Positions 57,101 to 64,000 of a stretch of DNA of 64,000 bases are shown here, piece by piece. Under the pieces are notes generated by a model. That model saw only the letters and a list, made by a program, of their open reading frames with translations. It did no database searches and had not been told where the DNA came from. The position numbers and the translations under genes were made by a program. The stretch comes from Stutzerimonas balearica DSM 6083 (GTDB lineage Bacteria > Pseudomonadota > Gammaproteobacteria > Pseudomonadales > Pseudomonadaceae), in the NCBI RefSeq assembly GCF_000818015.1, contig NZ_CP007511.1, positions 4,253,501 to 4,317,500 of the forward strand. The letters run 5' to 3'. Each line of letters starts with the position of its first letter. Position 1 is the stretch's first letter.

Positions 57101-57594
57101 CCGATCTCAAGTACCTGCGCGGCTACCCCGAGCCGCTGCTGGCCCAGGTGCGCCAGCTGATCGCCGAGGGCCGTCTGGGCGATTACCTGCAGCGGCGCTA
57201 TCCCGGCCGGCATCAGGTGCAGAGCGACAAGGCGCTGTACGGCTACGTGCAGACGCTCAAGCAGGAGTACCTGAAAAGCGCCCCGCCGATCGACAAGGTG
57301 CTCTACGACAATCGCCTGGACCTGACTCACCGCGCGCTGGGCCTGCATACCGCGGTGTCACGGGTGCAGGGCGGCAAGCTCAAGGCGAAGAAGGAAATCC
57401 GCGTCGCCGCGCTGTTCCGCGAGGCGGCGCCGGAATTTCTGCAAATGATCGTGGTGCACGAGCTCGCTCACCTGCGCGAGAGCGAGCACAACCGTGCCTT
57501 CTACAAGCTCTGCGATCACATGCTGCCCGGCTACGGGCAGATCGAGTTCGACCTGCGGCTGTTCCTGCATTGGCGGGAGCTGCAGGGTAGCTGA
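57097..57594 (+). CDS. YgjP-like (M48/DUF45) zinc metallopeptidase
   Basis: A 165-residue protein with VVHELAHLRESEHNRAFY, a zincin HExxH motif followed by a third potential ligand, as in the YgjP/SprT-like group. There is no signal peptide, so it should be cytoplasmic. Its start overlaps the znuB stop (ATGA), placing a zinc-dependent enzyme in the Zur-controlled operon. The substrate is unknown. Confidence 0.8.
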   Translation: MTDLKYLRGYPEPLLAQVRQLIAEGRLGDYLQRRYPGRHQVQSDKALYGYVQTLKQEYLKSAPPIDKVLYDNRLDLTHRALGLHTAVSRVQGGKLKAKKEIRVAALFREAAPEFLQMIVVHELAHLRESEHNRAFYKLCDHMLPGYGQIEFDLRLFLHWRELQGS

Positions 57595-57606
57595 GACGCC
57601 GCCCCG

Positions 57607-57765
57607 CGTGGATGGCTGCGGCCATCCACCCTACGTCCCGCTGGCACCGAAGCCTGCGTAGGGTGGAAAACTCGCGAAGCGATTTTCCACGCGTCAGACC
57701 AGGTTGCGCCTCATGCCGGACCTGGCGCCTCATCCGCGTGGATGGCTTCGGCCATCCACCCTACG
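57607..57765. repeat. Cluster of three palindromic repeats between the metallopeptidase gene and katE
   Basis: Stems are GTGGATGGC/GCCATCCAC (57608-57629), GTGGAAAA/TTTTCCAC (57663-57690) and GTGGATGGC/GCCATCCAC (57738-57759). Each has an asymmetric CCCTACG tail on one side, the middle one in the opposite orientation. They fill the gap between convergent genes and may also end transcription. Confidence 0.85.
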
Positions 57766-57773
57766 CTGACCCG

Positions 57774-59909
57774 TTACGCCGGGATCGTTGCCGCTGCGGC
57801 CTCGCGCGCCCAGACCCGATGCTGGCCAAGCGCCTTGGCGAAGTTGCCGAATACCGCATCGACGTCATCACCCTCCAGCAACCCGGCATCCGGAGTGAGG
57901 TTCAGCGACGCCAGCAGTGGCCGTGCCGCACCCAGCACCACGATGGGTTTCAGATGCTTGTAGGTCTCCAGCAGGTAATGCTTGGCCTCGCCGGACTTGG
58001 CCATGGCCGCCGCCGCATCGGCACCACCGGGAACGAACACCGCGTCGAACATCACCGACGGCATGCCGTCCATCGCGGCATCGACCGGCAGCATCTGGCC
58101 GTCCGCGGTTTTCACCGGGGCCGGCGACGGGCCGATTACCTTGGCCAGCGCGCCCTGCTCGGCCAGCTTGGCCTTGAACGCATCGATCGCCGCACCATCG
58201 ACGCCGTTGGCCACCAGGATCGCCACCTTGCGCGACTTGATATTGCCCGGCACGTGATTCATCAGGCTCAGCGCCGGCGAACTCTGCGGGGTTGGCGTCT
58301 TCGGCGTCACGGTCGGCGCGCTCGGCACCGGCAGGCCGAGGTTCTCGGCCACGCGGCGGGCCAGCTCCAGGTCGATGTTGGCGAGGATTTCGTTGACCTG
58401 ACGCTCACGGATGAACACCCGCTCCACCTTGCCCAGCTCGAAGGTGTAGGCGCCGATGATGTGCTCCTTCTCCGGCTCGCTCATGCTGTTCCAGAACAGC
58501 GTGGCCTGGGAGAAGTGGTCGCCGAAGGATTCGCTGCGGTTGCGGATCTTGTGCCCCTCGACCCGCTCCGGATAGCTCTCGAAGCCGCCGCCCTGGGCCG
58601 CCGGCGGGGTTTCCTTGGGCCAGCCGCTGTCGATCGAGTTGGGCTCGTAGTTGGCGCGGCCCTTGTTGATCGTCTGGCGATGGAAGGCGTCGCGCTGGTT
58701 GTTGTGGAACGGGCACAGCGGGCGGTTGATCGGGATCTCGTGGAAGTTCGGCCCACCGAGACGCAGCAGCTGGGTGTCGGTGTAGGAGAACAGCCGGCCC
58801 TGCAGCAGCGGGTCATTGGTGAAGTCGATGCCCGGCACGATATGGCCGATGTGGAAGGCGGCCTGCTCGGTCTCGGCGAAGAAGTTGTCCGGGTTGCGGT
58901 TGAGGGTCATCTTGCCGAGCTTCTGCACCGGCACCAGCTCCTCGGGGATGATCTTGGTCGGGTCCAGCAGGTCGAAGTCGAACTTGTGCTCGTCGGCCTC
59001 CTCGACCACCTGCACGCCCAGCTCCCACTCGAAGTAGTCGCCCATCTCGATGGACTCCCACATGTCGCGGCGGTTGAAGTCCGGGTCCTTGCCGGCGATC
59101 TTCAGCGTCTCGTCCCAGACCAGCGAGAAAGCGCCGGCCACCGGCTTCCAGTGAAACTTGACGAAGCGGCTGACGCCCTCGGCATTGATCAGGCGGAAGG
59201 TGTGCACGCCGAAGCCTTCCATCGCCCGGTAGCTGCGCGGCAGGGCGCGGTCGGACATGGTCCAGAGCACCATGTGTGCGGACTCAGGCGTCAGCGAGAC
59301 GAAGTCCCAGAAAGTGTCGTGGGCCGATTGCGCCTGCGGGATCTCGTTGTGCGGCTCGGGTTTGACCGCGTGGACGAAGTCCGGAAACTTGATGGCATCC
59401 TGGATGAAGAACACTGGCATGTTGTTGCCGACCAGGTCGAAGTTGCCCTCGTCGGTGTAGAACTTGGTGGCAAAGCCGCGCACGTCGCGCACGGTGTCCG
59501 CCGAGCCGCGCGAGCCCTGCACGGTGGAGAAGCGCACGAATACCGGGGTCTCCTTGCCCTTTGCCGAGAGGAACGAGGCCTTGGTCAGCTGGCTGTGGTC
59601 GTCGTAGCTGACGAACACGCCGTGTGCGGCGGCACCGCGCGCGTGCACGATGCGCTCGGGGATGCGCTCGTGATCGAAGTGGGTGAGCTTCTCGCGCATG
59701 ATGAAGTCTTCGAGCAGCGAGGGCCCACGGCCGCCGGCCTTGAGGGTGTTCTGGTTATCGGCGATCTTCACGCCCTGATTGGTGCGCAGCGCCTCGCCGG
59801 TGGCGTCCGAGCGAAAGCGTTCCAGCTGGTCGAGTTTGGCGTTGCGGTTGCCGCGGTCGACGGTATCGGTGCCGGCGAGTTCGCTCTGTTTGGGGGTCTT
59901 GTCGGTCAT
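57774..59909 (-). CDS. katE: Large-subunit catalase (HPII-type) with DJ-1/PfpI-like C-terminal domain
   Basis: A 711-residue clade 2 catalase. The catalytic His89 lies in [13 protein letters not shown] and the distal Asn in [15 protein letters not shown]; the heme tyrosine segment is [15 protein letters not shown]. After about residue 555 comes the flavodoxin/DJ-1-like extra domain ([25 protein letters not shown]) that marks large catalases. It decomposes hydrogen peroxide in the cytoplasm. [10 protein letters not shown] follows GAGGCCCAAG; the earlier in-frame reading is not conserved. Confidence 0.93.
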   Translation of the reverse strand: MTDKTPKQSELAGTDTVDRGNRNAKLDQLERFRSDATGEALRTNQGVKIADNQNTLKAGGRGPSLLEDFIMREKLTHFDHERIPERIVHARGAAAHGVFVSYDDHSQLTKASFLSAKGKETPVFVRFSTVQGSRGSADTVRDVRGFATKFYTDEGNFDLVGNNMPVFFIQDAIKFPDFVHAVKPEPHNEIPQAQSAHDTFWDFVSLTPESAHMVLWTMSDRALPRSYRAMEGFGVHTFRLINAEGVSRFVKFHWKPVAGAFSLVWDETLKIAGKDPDFNRRDMWESIEMGDYFEWELGVQVVEEADEHKFDFDLLDPTKIIPEELVPVQKLGKMTLNRNPDNFFAETEQAAFHIGHIVPGIDFTNDPLLQGRLFSYTDTQLLRLGGPNFHEIPINRPLCPFHNNQRDAFHRQTINKGRANYEPNSIDSGWPKETPPAAQGGGFESYPERVEGHKIRNRSESFGDHFSQATLFWNSMSEPEKEHIIGAYTFELGKVERVFIRERQVNEILANIDLELARRVAENLGLPVPSAPTVTPKTPTPQSSPALSLMNHVPGNIKSRKVAILVANGVDGAAIDAFKAKLAEQGALAKVIGPSPAPVKTADGQMLPVDAAMDGMPSVMFDAVFVPGGADAAAAMAKSGEAKHYLLETYKHLKPIVVLGAARPLLASLNLTPDAGLLEGDDVDAVFGNFAKALGQHRVWAREAAAATIPA

Positions 59910-60027
59910 CTTGGGCCTCGGTGAAGGGTGTTTCCGAAACCGTGGTGAACCCACCGCTGGGGCGCGCCTTTTCCACGGTGCTCCGGTAACTGACCCGCCG
60001 AAGTCCGACAAGGTCGGTGCCGCGGCA

Positions 60028-60064
60028 ATTTGCTTTGCCGATCGGCCCGATAGGCAATGTCTAT
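60028..60064 (-). promoter_or_regulatory. OxyR-like site upstream of katE
   Basis: ATAG-N7-CTAT (60050-60064) is a perfect OxyR half unit. Continuing at 7-bp spacing gives ATTT-N7-CGAT (60028-60042), so 13 of 16 positions fit the 37-bp tetramer pattern. It lies 119-155 bp before the katE start. The rest of the 257-bp katE-metN gap shows no gene. Confidence 0.4.
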
Positions 60065-60166
60065 GAACGCACGCCGGCGGCTGAAGCCTGAGCACCAGTT
60101 GCGCTAGAATGCCCGGCTTTCGCCGGCTATCCCGGCCAGGAACGACCGCACCCACAAGGTTCGCCC

Positions 60167-61174
60167 GTGATCGAATTCCAGCAAGTCCATAAAACCTATC
60201 GGGTTGCCGGCCGCGAAGTACCGGCGCTGCGGCCGACCGACCTGTGCATCGAGGCCGGTGAAGTATTCGGCCTGATCGGTCACTCCGGCGCCGGCAAGAG
60301 CACCCTGCTGCGCCTGATCAACCGCCTGGAGGAACCCTCGGGCGGGCGCATCCGGGTCAATGGCGAGGACGTCACCGCGCTGGATGCCGACGGCCTGCGG
60401 CGCTTCCGCCAGCGCGTCGGGATGATCTTCCAGCACTTCAACCTGCTGATGTCCAAGACCGTGGCCGACAACGTCGCCATGCCGCTGCGCCTGGCCGGCC
60501 AGCTGTCGCGTGGCGAGATCGATGCCCGGGTCGCCGCGCTGCTCGAGCGCGTCGGCCTCAAGGACCATGCGCGCAAGTATCCGGCGCAGCTCTCCGGCGG
60601 CCAGAAGCAGCGCGTCGGCATCGCCCGCGCACTGGCCACCGAGCCAGGCATCCTGCTCTGCGACGAAGCCACCAGCGCGCTCGACCCACAGACCACGGCA
60701 TCGGTGCTGCAACTGCTCGCCGAGATCAACCGCGAGCTGAAGCTGACCATCGTGCTGATCACCCACGAGATGGATGTGATTCGCCGCGTCTGCGACCGCG
60801 TGGCGGTGATGGACGGCGGCGACATCGTCGAGCTGGGCCCGGTCACCCAGGTGTTCCTGCACCCGCAGCATCCGACCACGCAGCGCTTCGTGCTCGAGGA
60901 CGAGGCGGTCGACGAACGCGAGCAGCACGACGACTTCGCCCATGTGCAGGGCCGCATCCTGCGCCTGACCTTCCAGGGCGAGAGCACCTACCAGCCACTG
61001 CTGGGTACGGTCGCACGCGAAACGGGCGTCGACTTCTCGATCCTTTCCGGGCGCATCGACCGCATCAAGGACACCCCCTATGGCCAGCTGACCCTGGCCC
61101 TCACCGGCGGCGACATGCAGGCGGCCCTGACGCGCTTCGATCACGCCGATGTACACGTGGAGGTCTTGCGCTGA
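60167..61174 (+). CDS. metN: Methionine ABC transporter ATP-binding protein
   Basis: A 335-residue ATPase with a GTG start. Walker A is GHSGAGKS (38-45), the signature [13 protein letters not shown] and Walker [14 protein letters not shown]. The C-terminal NIL-type domain (about 260-335) senses methionine in the family. With MetI and MetQ it imports methionine. The stop overlaps the metI start by one base. Confidence 0.93.
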   Translation: MIEFQQVHKTYRVAGREVPALRPTDLCIEAGEVFGLIGHSGAGKSTLLRLINRLEEPSGGRIRVNGEDVTALDADGLRRFRQRVGMIFQHFNLLMSKTVADNVAMPLRLAGQLSRGEIDARVAALLERVGLKDHARKYPAQLSGGQKQRVGIARALATEPGILLCDEATSALDPQTTASVLQLLAEINRELKLTIVLITHEMDVIRRVCDRVAVMDGGDIVELGPVTQVFLHPQHPTTQRFVLEDEAVDEREQHDDFAHVQGRILRLTFQGESTYQPLLGTVARETGVDFSILSGRIDRIKDTPYGQLTLALTGGDMQAALTRFDHADVHVEVLR

Positions 61175-61851
61175 TGGATGCCTTGTTCGGCTCGCTGTTC
61201 ACCAACGTCGACTGGTACGAGATCTGGCTGGCCACCCTCGACACCCTGCTGATGCTCGGCGGCTCGCTGCTGTTCACCATCCTGCTCGGCCTGCCGCTGG
61301 GCGTGCTGCTGTTTCTCAGCGGCCCCCGCCAGCTGTTCGAGAACCGCCCGCTGTACGCGGCGCTGTCGTTCGTGGTCAACGTGCTGCGTTCGCTGCCGTT
61401 CATCATCCTGCTGATCGTGATGATTCCCTTCACCGTGCTGCTGACCGGTACCTCGCTCGGCGTGGCCGGGGCCATTCCACCGTTGGTGGTGGGCGCCGCG
61501 CCGTTCTTCGCGCGGCTGGTGGAGACCGCGCTGCGCGAGGTCGACCGCGGCATCATCGAGGCGACCCAGGCGATGGGCGCGACGACGCGGCAGATCATCT
61601 TCAGCGCATTGCTGCCCGAGGCCCGGCCGGGCATCATCGCCGCCATCACCGTCACGGCCATCACCCTGGTGTCCTACACCGCGATGGCCGGCGTGGTGGG
61701 TGCCGGCGGCCTTGGCGACCTGGCCATCCGCTTCGGCTACCAGCGCTTCCAGACCGACGTGATGGTCGTCACCGTGGTCCTGCTGCTGGTGCTGGTGCAG
61801 GTGCTGCAGAGCGTTGGCGACCGCCTGGTGACCCACTTCTCCCGCAAATGA
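61174..61851 (+). CDS. metI: Methionine ABC transporter permease
   Basis: A 225-residue permease with about five spans. Typical MetI segments are VVNVLRSLPFIILLIVMIP, the ATPase-docking loop EATQAMGATTRQIIFSALLP, and GVVGAGGLGDLAIRFGYQRF. It forms the membrane channel with MetN. The ATG overlaps the metN stop (TGATG). Confidence 0.94.
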   Translation: MDALFGSLFTNVDWYEIWLATLDTLLMLGGSLLFTILLGLPLGVLLFLSGPRQLFENRPLYAALSFVVNVLRSLPFIILLIVMIPFTVLLTGTSLGVAGAIPPLVVGAAPFFARLVETALREVDRGIIEATQAMGATTRQIIFSALLPEARPGIIAAITVTAITLVSYTAMAGVVGAGGLGDLAIRFGYQRFQTDVMVVTVVLLLVLVQVLQSVGDRLVTHFSRK

Positions 61852-61900
61852 ACCTGGGCGCGCGAACCCTCGCACGCCGCTCCATCCAAGGAACCGAACG

Positions 61901-62674
61901 ATGAAGAAACTGATTGCCGCCCTGGCCACCGTGGCCGCCTTCTCCGCCCAGGCCGCCGACGAGCTGAACGTCGCGGCGACCGCCGTGCCGCACGCCGAGA
62001 TCCTCGAGTTCGTCAAACCGAAGCTGGCCGAACAGGGCGTGGGGCTGAACGTGAAGGTCTTCACCGACTATGTGCAGCCGAACATCCAGGTCGCCGAGAA
62101 GCGTCTGGACGCCAACTTCTTCCAGCACCAGCCGTACCTCGACGAGTTCAACAAGGGCAAGGGCACCGAGCTGGTCAGCGTCGCCGGCGTGCACATCGAG
62201 CCGTTCGGCGCCTACTCGAGCAAGCTCAAATCGCTGGAAGAACTGCCCGACGGCGCCAACGTGGTGATCCCCAATGACGCCACCAATGGCGGCCGCGCCC
62301 TGCTGCTGCTGGCCAAGGCCGGCGTGATCACGCTCAAGGATGGCGCCGGCATCACCGCCACGCCGAAGGACATCGCCGAAAACCCCAAGCACATCAAGGT
62401 GCGTGAGCTGGAAGCCGCGACCCTGCCGCGCGTGCTGACCCAGGTCGATCTGGCGCTGATCAACACCAACTATGCGCTGGAAGCCAAGCTGAACCCGACC
62501 CAGGACGCCCTGGTGATCGAAGGCAGCGACTCGCCCTACGTGAACATCCTCGTCGCCCGCCCGGACAACAAGGACAGCGGCGCCATGCAGAAACTGGCCG
62601 CCGCGCTGCACAGCGAAGAGGTGCGCCAGTTCATCAACGAGAAGTACAAGGGCGCCGTCGTCCCGGCGTTCTGA
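61901..62674 (+). CDS. metQ: Methionine-binding protein MetQ/NlpA family
   Basis: A 257-residue periplasmic receptor. The signal MKKLIAALATVAAFSAQA ends in a normal cleavage site with no lipobox cysteine, so it is soluble rather than a lipoprotein like E. coli MetQ. Family motifs are VAATAVPHAEILEFVKP, VFTDYVQPN and DANFFQHQPYL. A terminator follows at 62702. Confidence 0.92.
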   Translation: MKKLIAALATVAAFSAQAADELNVAATAVPHAEILEFVKPKLAEQGVGLNVKVFTDYVQPNIQVAEKRLDANFFQHQPYLDEFNKGKGTELVSVAGVHIEPFGAYSSKLKSLEELPDGANVVIPNDATNGGRALLLLAKAGVITLKDGAGITATPKDIAENPKHIKVRELEAATLPRVLTQVDLALINTNYALEAKLNPTQDALVIEGSDSPYVNILVARPDNKDSGAMQKLAAALHSEEVRQFINEKYKGAVVPAF

Positions 62675-62701
62675 TCGGCGCCAGCCACCCGCGATGCCCA
62701 G

Positions 62702-62733
62702 GGCCCCGGAAGCGATTCCGGGGCCTTTTTTTT
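62702..62733 (+). terminator. Rho-independent terminator after metQ
   Basis: GGCCCCGGAA pairs with TTCCGGGGCC around AGCGA-type loop bases, followed by eight T. Confidence 0.92.
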
Positions 62734-62906
62734 CCGATCGCCTTCCATGAGGCCAGCCTTGCGTGCCGCAACGGGCCGGCGACCTGCGTGCGAAAGCAGA
62801 TGCCCGGCACGGCACCGCCGCCCAGGGGAGCGGCGACGCGCGTGCCGGCTCGCTCCGCGCGCGCAGCGGCTGCCATAATCGAGGGCCTGATCGCGGAGTC
62901 ATCGCC

Positions 62907-63845
62907 ATGCAGATCGACGAAGAGCTGACCCTGAAAAAGCTCGAGGTCTTCCTCACCTTCATGCGCAGCTGCAACATGGGCAAGGCCGCGGCGGAGCTCA
63001 ACACCAGCAATGTCAGCGTGCACCGCGCCATTCACTCGCTGGAAAGCGCCCTGCGCTGCCCGCTGTTCAAGCGCGAGGGGCGCAACCTGCTCCCGCTGGA
63101 AAGCGCCTTCGTCCTCGAGGAACGTGCCCAGCAGCTGGTCAAGGACGTGCTCGAGACGGTGCGCCGCACCCGCGAAGCGGCCGGCTTCTCCGCCGAGCGC
63201 TTCAAGCTCGGCGCGCTCTATTCGTTGACGGTCAAGACCGTGCCGCAGCTGATCATGGGCCTGAAGCTGCGCCGCAGCGAACTCAACATCGACCTGATCC
63301 TCGGCTCCAACGTCGACCTGCTCTACAAGCTGAAGAACATGGAGCTGGATGCGATCCTGGTGTCGCTCAACGAGAGCGTCGCCGACCCCGACTGCGAGCA
63401 GGTCGAGCTGTTCTCCGACGACATCTTTCTCGCCGCACCAGCCGATTCGCCCTTTGCCGAGCAGGCCGAGGTCGATCTCAGTGATCTGCGCGACGCCACC
63501 TTCATCACCCTGTCGCAGGGCTTCGCCACCCATCAGGACGGCCGGCGGGTGTTCGAGCTGGCCGGCTTCGAACCCAAGGTGGCGATGCAGGTGAACGACA
63601 TCTTCACCCTGCTCAGCATGGTCAATTCCGGGGTCGGCTACGCCCTGCTGCCGGGGCGCGTGGGCATGGTCTACGAATCGCGGGTGCGGCTGATCCCGCT
63701 GCAGGCGCGTTATCACCTGCAACAGCACATCGGCGTGGTGTTCCTCAAGGCCAAGGAGCGCGACCCCAACCTGCTGGCGCTGCTCGCCGAATGCCGGATG
63801 TATGCGCGGCGTGCGCTGGAGCACAACGGCCACGGCACACCGTAG
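62907..63845 (+). CDS. LysR-family transcriptional regulator (MdcR-like)
   Basis: A 312-residue LysR regulator. The helix-turn-helix is LEVFLTFMRSCNMGKAAAEL followed by NTSNVSVHRAIHSLE, and the periplasmic-binding-like effector domain runs from about residue 92. The start MQIDEELTLKKLEVF resembles malonate-utilisation regulators (MdcR) as I remember them. No malonate genes are in the window, so the target is uncertain. It lies after the metQ terminator and is likely transcribed on its own. Interval 62734-62906 has no gene. Confidence 0.82.
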   Translation: MQIDEELTLKKLEVFLTFMRSCNMGKAAAELNTSNVSVHRAIHSLESALRCPLFKREGRNLLPLESAFVLEERAQQLVKDVLETVRRTREAAGFSAERFKLGALYSLTVKTVPQLIMGLKLRRSELNIDLILGSNVDLLYKLKNMELDAILVSLNESVADPDCEQVELFSDDIFLAAPADSPFAEQAEVDLSDLRDATFITLSQGFATHQDGRRVFELAGFEPKVAMQVNDIFTLLSMVNSGVGYALLPGRVGMVYESRVRLIPLQARYHLQQHIGVVFLKAKERDPNLLALLAECRMYARRALEHNGHGTP

Positions 63846-64000
63846 GGTGGAAAACCCGCGCAGCGGTTTTCCACGCGTCGCCATAAGGCCAGCCGGATCG
63901 GGGGATCGTTGCCGGGCGGTGGAAGAGGCTTCGCCGTCTTCCACCCTACATCCGCTGTGTTGGGCAACATAGGGTGGATAACGCGAAGCTTATCCACGCA
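63843..64000. repeat. Cluster of three palindromic repeats at the window end
   Basis: Stems are GTGGAAAACC/GGTTTTCCAC (63847-63874), GTGGAAGA/TCTTCCAC (63919-63944) and GTGGATAA/TTATCCAC (63974-63997). The outer GTGGA/TCCAC pairs and the TAGGG tail are constant, while inner stem bases differ but still pair. They are the same family as at 57607-57765. Confidence 0.85.

Noticed and set aside
57612..59924. A 770-codon open frame antisense to katE
   Set aside because: Same reason: it mirrors catalase codons, has no domain, and passes through the palindromic repeats.

Overview
This is GC-rich chromosomal DNA from a Gammaproteobacterium. The gene content and order (spuIABCDEFGH, nrdJa-nrdJb/thrB/polA, rml genes beside dctBDPQM, znuA/zur-znuCB, metNIQ) point to Pseudomonas sensu lato. 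I suspect the P. stutzeri group (Stutzerimonas) from recalled gene neighbourhoods; no search was run.

Layout. 1-10.6 kb holds a complete polyamine block: a divergent glutamylpolyamine synthetase (cut by the window start), then spuA-spuH for putrescine/spermidine uptake and catabolism. 10.7-21.3 kb is core genome: a thioredoxin-fold protein, an alpha/beta hydrolase, the split B12-dependent ribonucleotide reductase NrdJa/NrdJb, ppnN, thrB, a DUF2782 protein, polA, and directly after polA a small RNA locus matching ErsA with an AlgU-type promoter.

21.4-31.1 kb is an accessory type VI secretion island. A VgrG spike gene is followed by two effector-immunity units. Their effectors share a nearly identical 1.12-kb core (split M23-like fold plus SH3) but carry different cell-wall-degrading ends, one GH19-like and one pesticin/T4-lysozyme-like. 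Each is followed by its own predicted periplasmic immunity gene. The first effector has a one-base frameshift inside the core. The second lacks its N-terminus and is fused into a cytochrome c gene. A second, decayed cytochrome copy closes the array. Recombination between the two cores would delete about 3.85 kb and produce an intact VgrG-linked effector with the other toxin end, so the array looks like a toxin-switching cassette store.

31.2-39.8 kb has an MCE (Mla-like) lipid transport operon and an HlyD/RbbA/YhhJ-type ABC exporter. 40.0-43.4 kb encodes dTDP-L-rhamnose synthesis (rfbBACD). 43.4-50.1 kb is the C4-dicarboxylate TRAP system with its two-component regulator and a consensus sigma-54 promoter. 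50.1-52.0 kb is an ISL3-family insertion in the dctM terminator, rearranged with a stray pyruvate kinase end and a second IS 3' half. 52.1-64.0 kb returns to core functions: an Fe(II)/2OG oxygenase, a DUF2059 protein, zinc uptake (znuA divergent from zur-znuC-znuB-metallopeptidase), a large catalase, methionine uptake (metNIQ) and an MdcR-like LysR regulator. Short covarying palindromic repeats sit at 57.6-57.8 and 63.8-64.0 kb.

No tRNA, rRNA or CRISPR array was seen.
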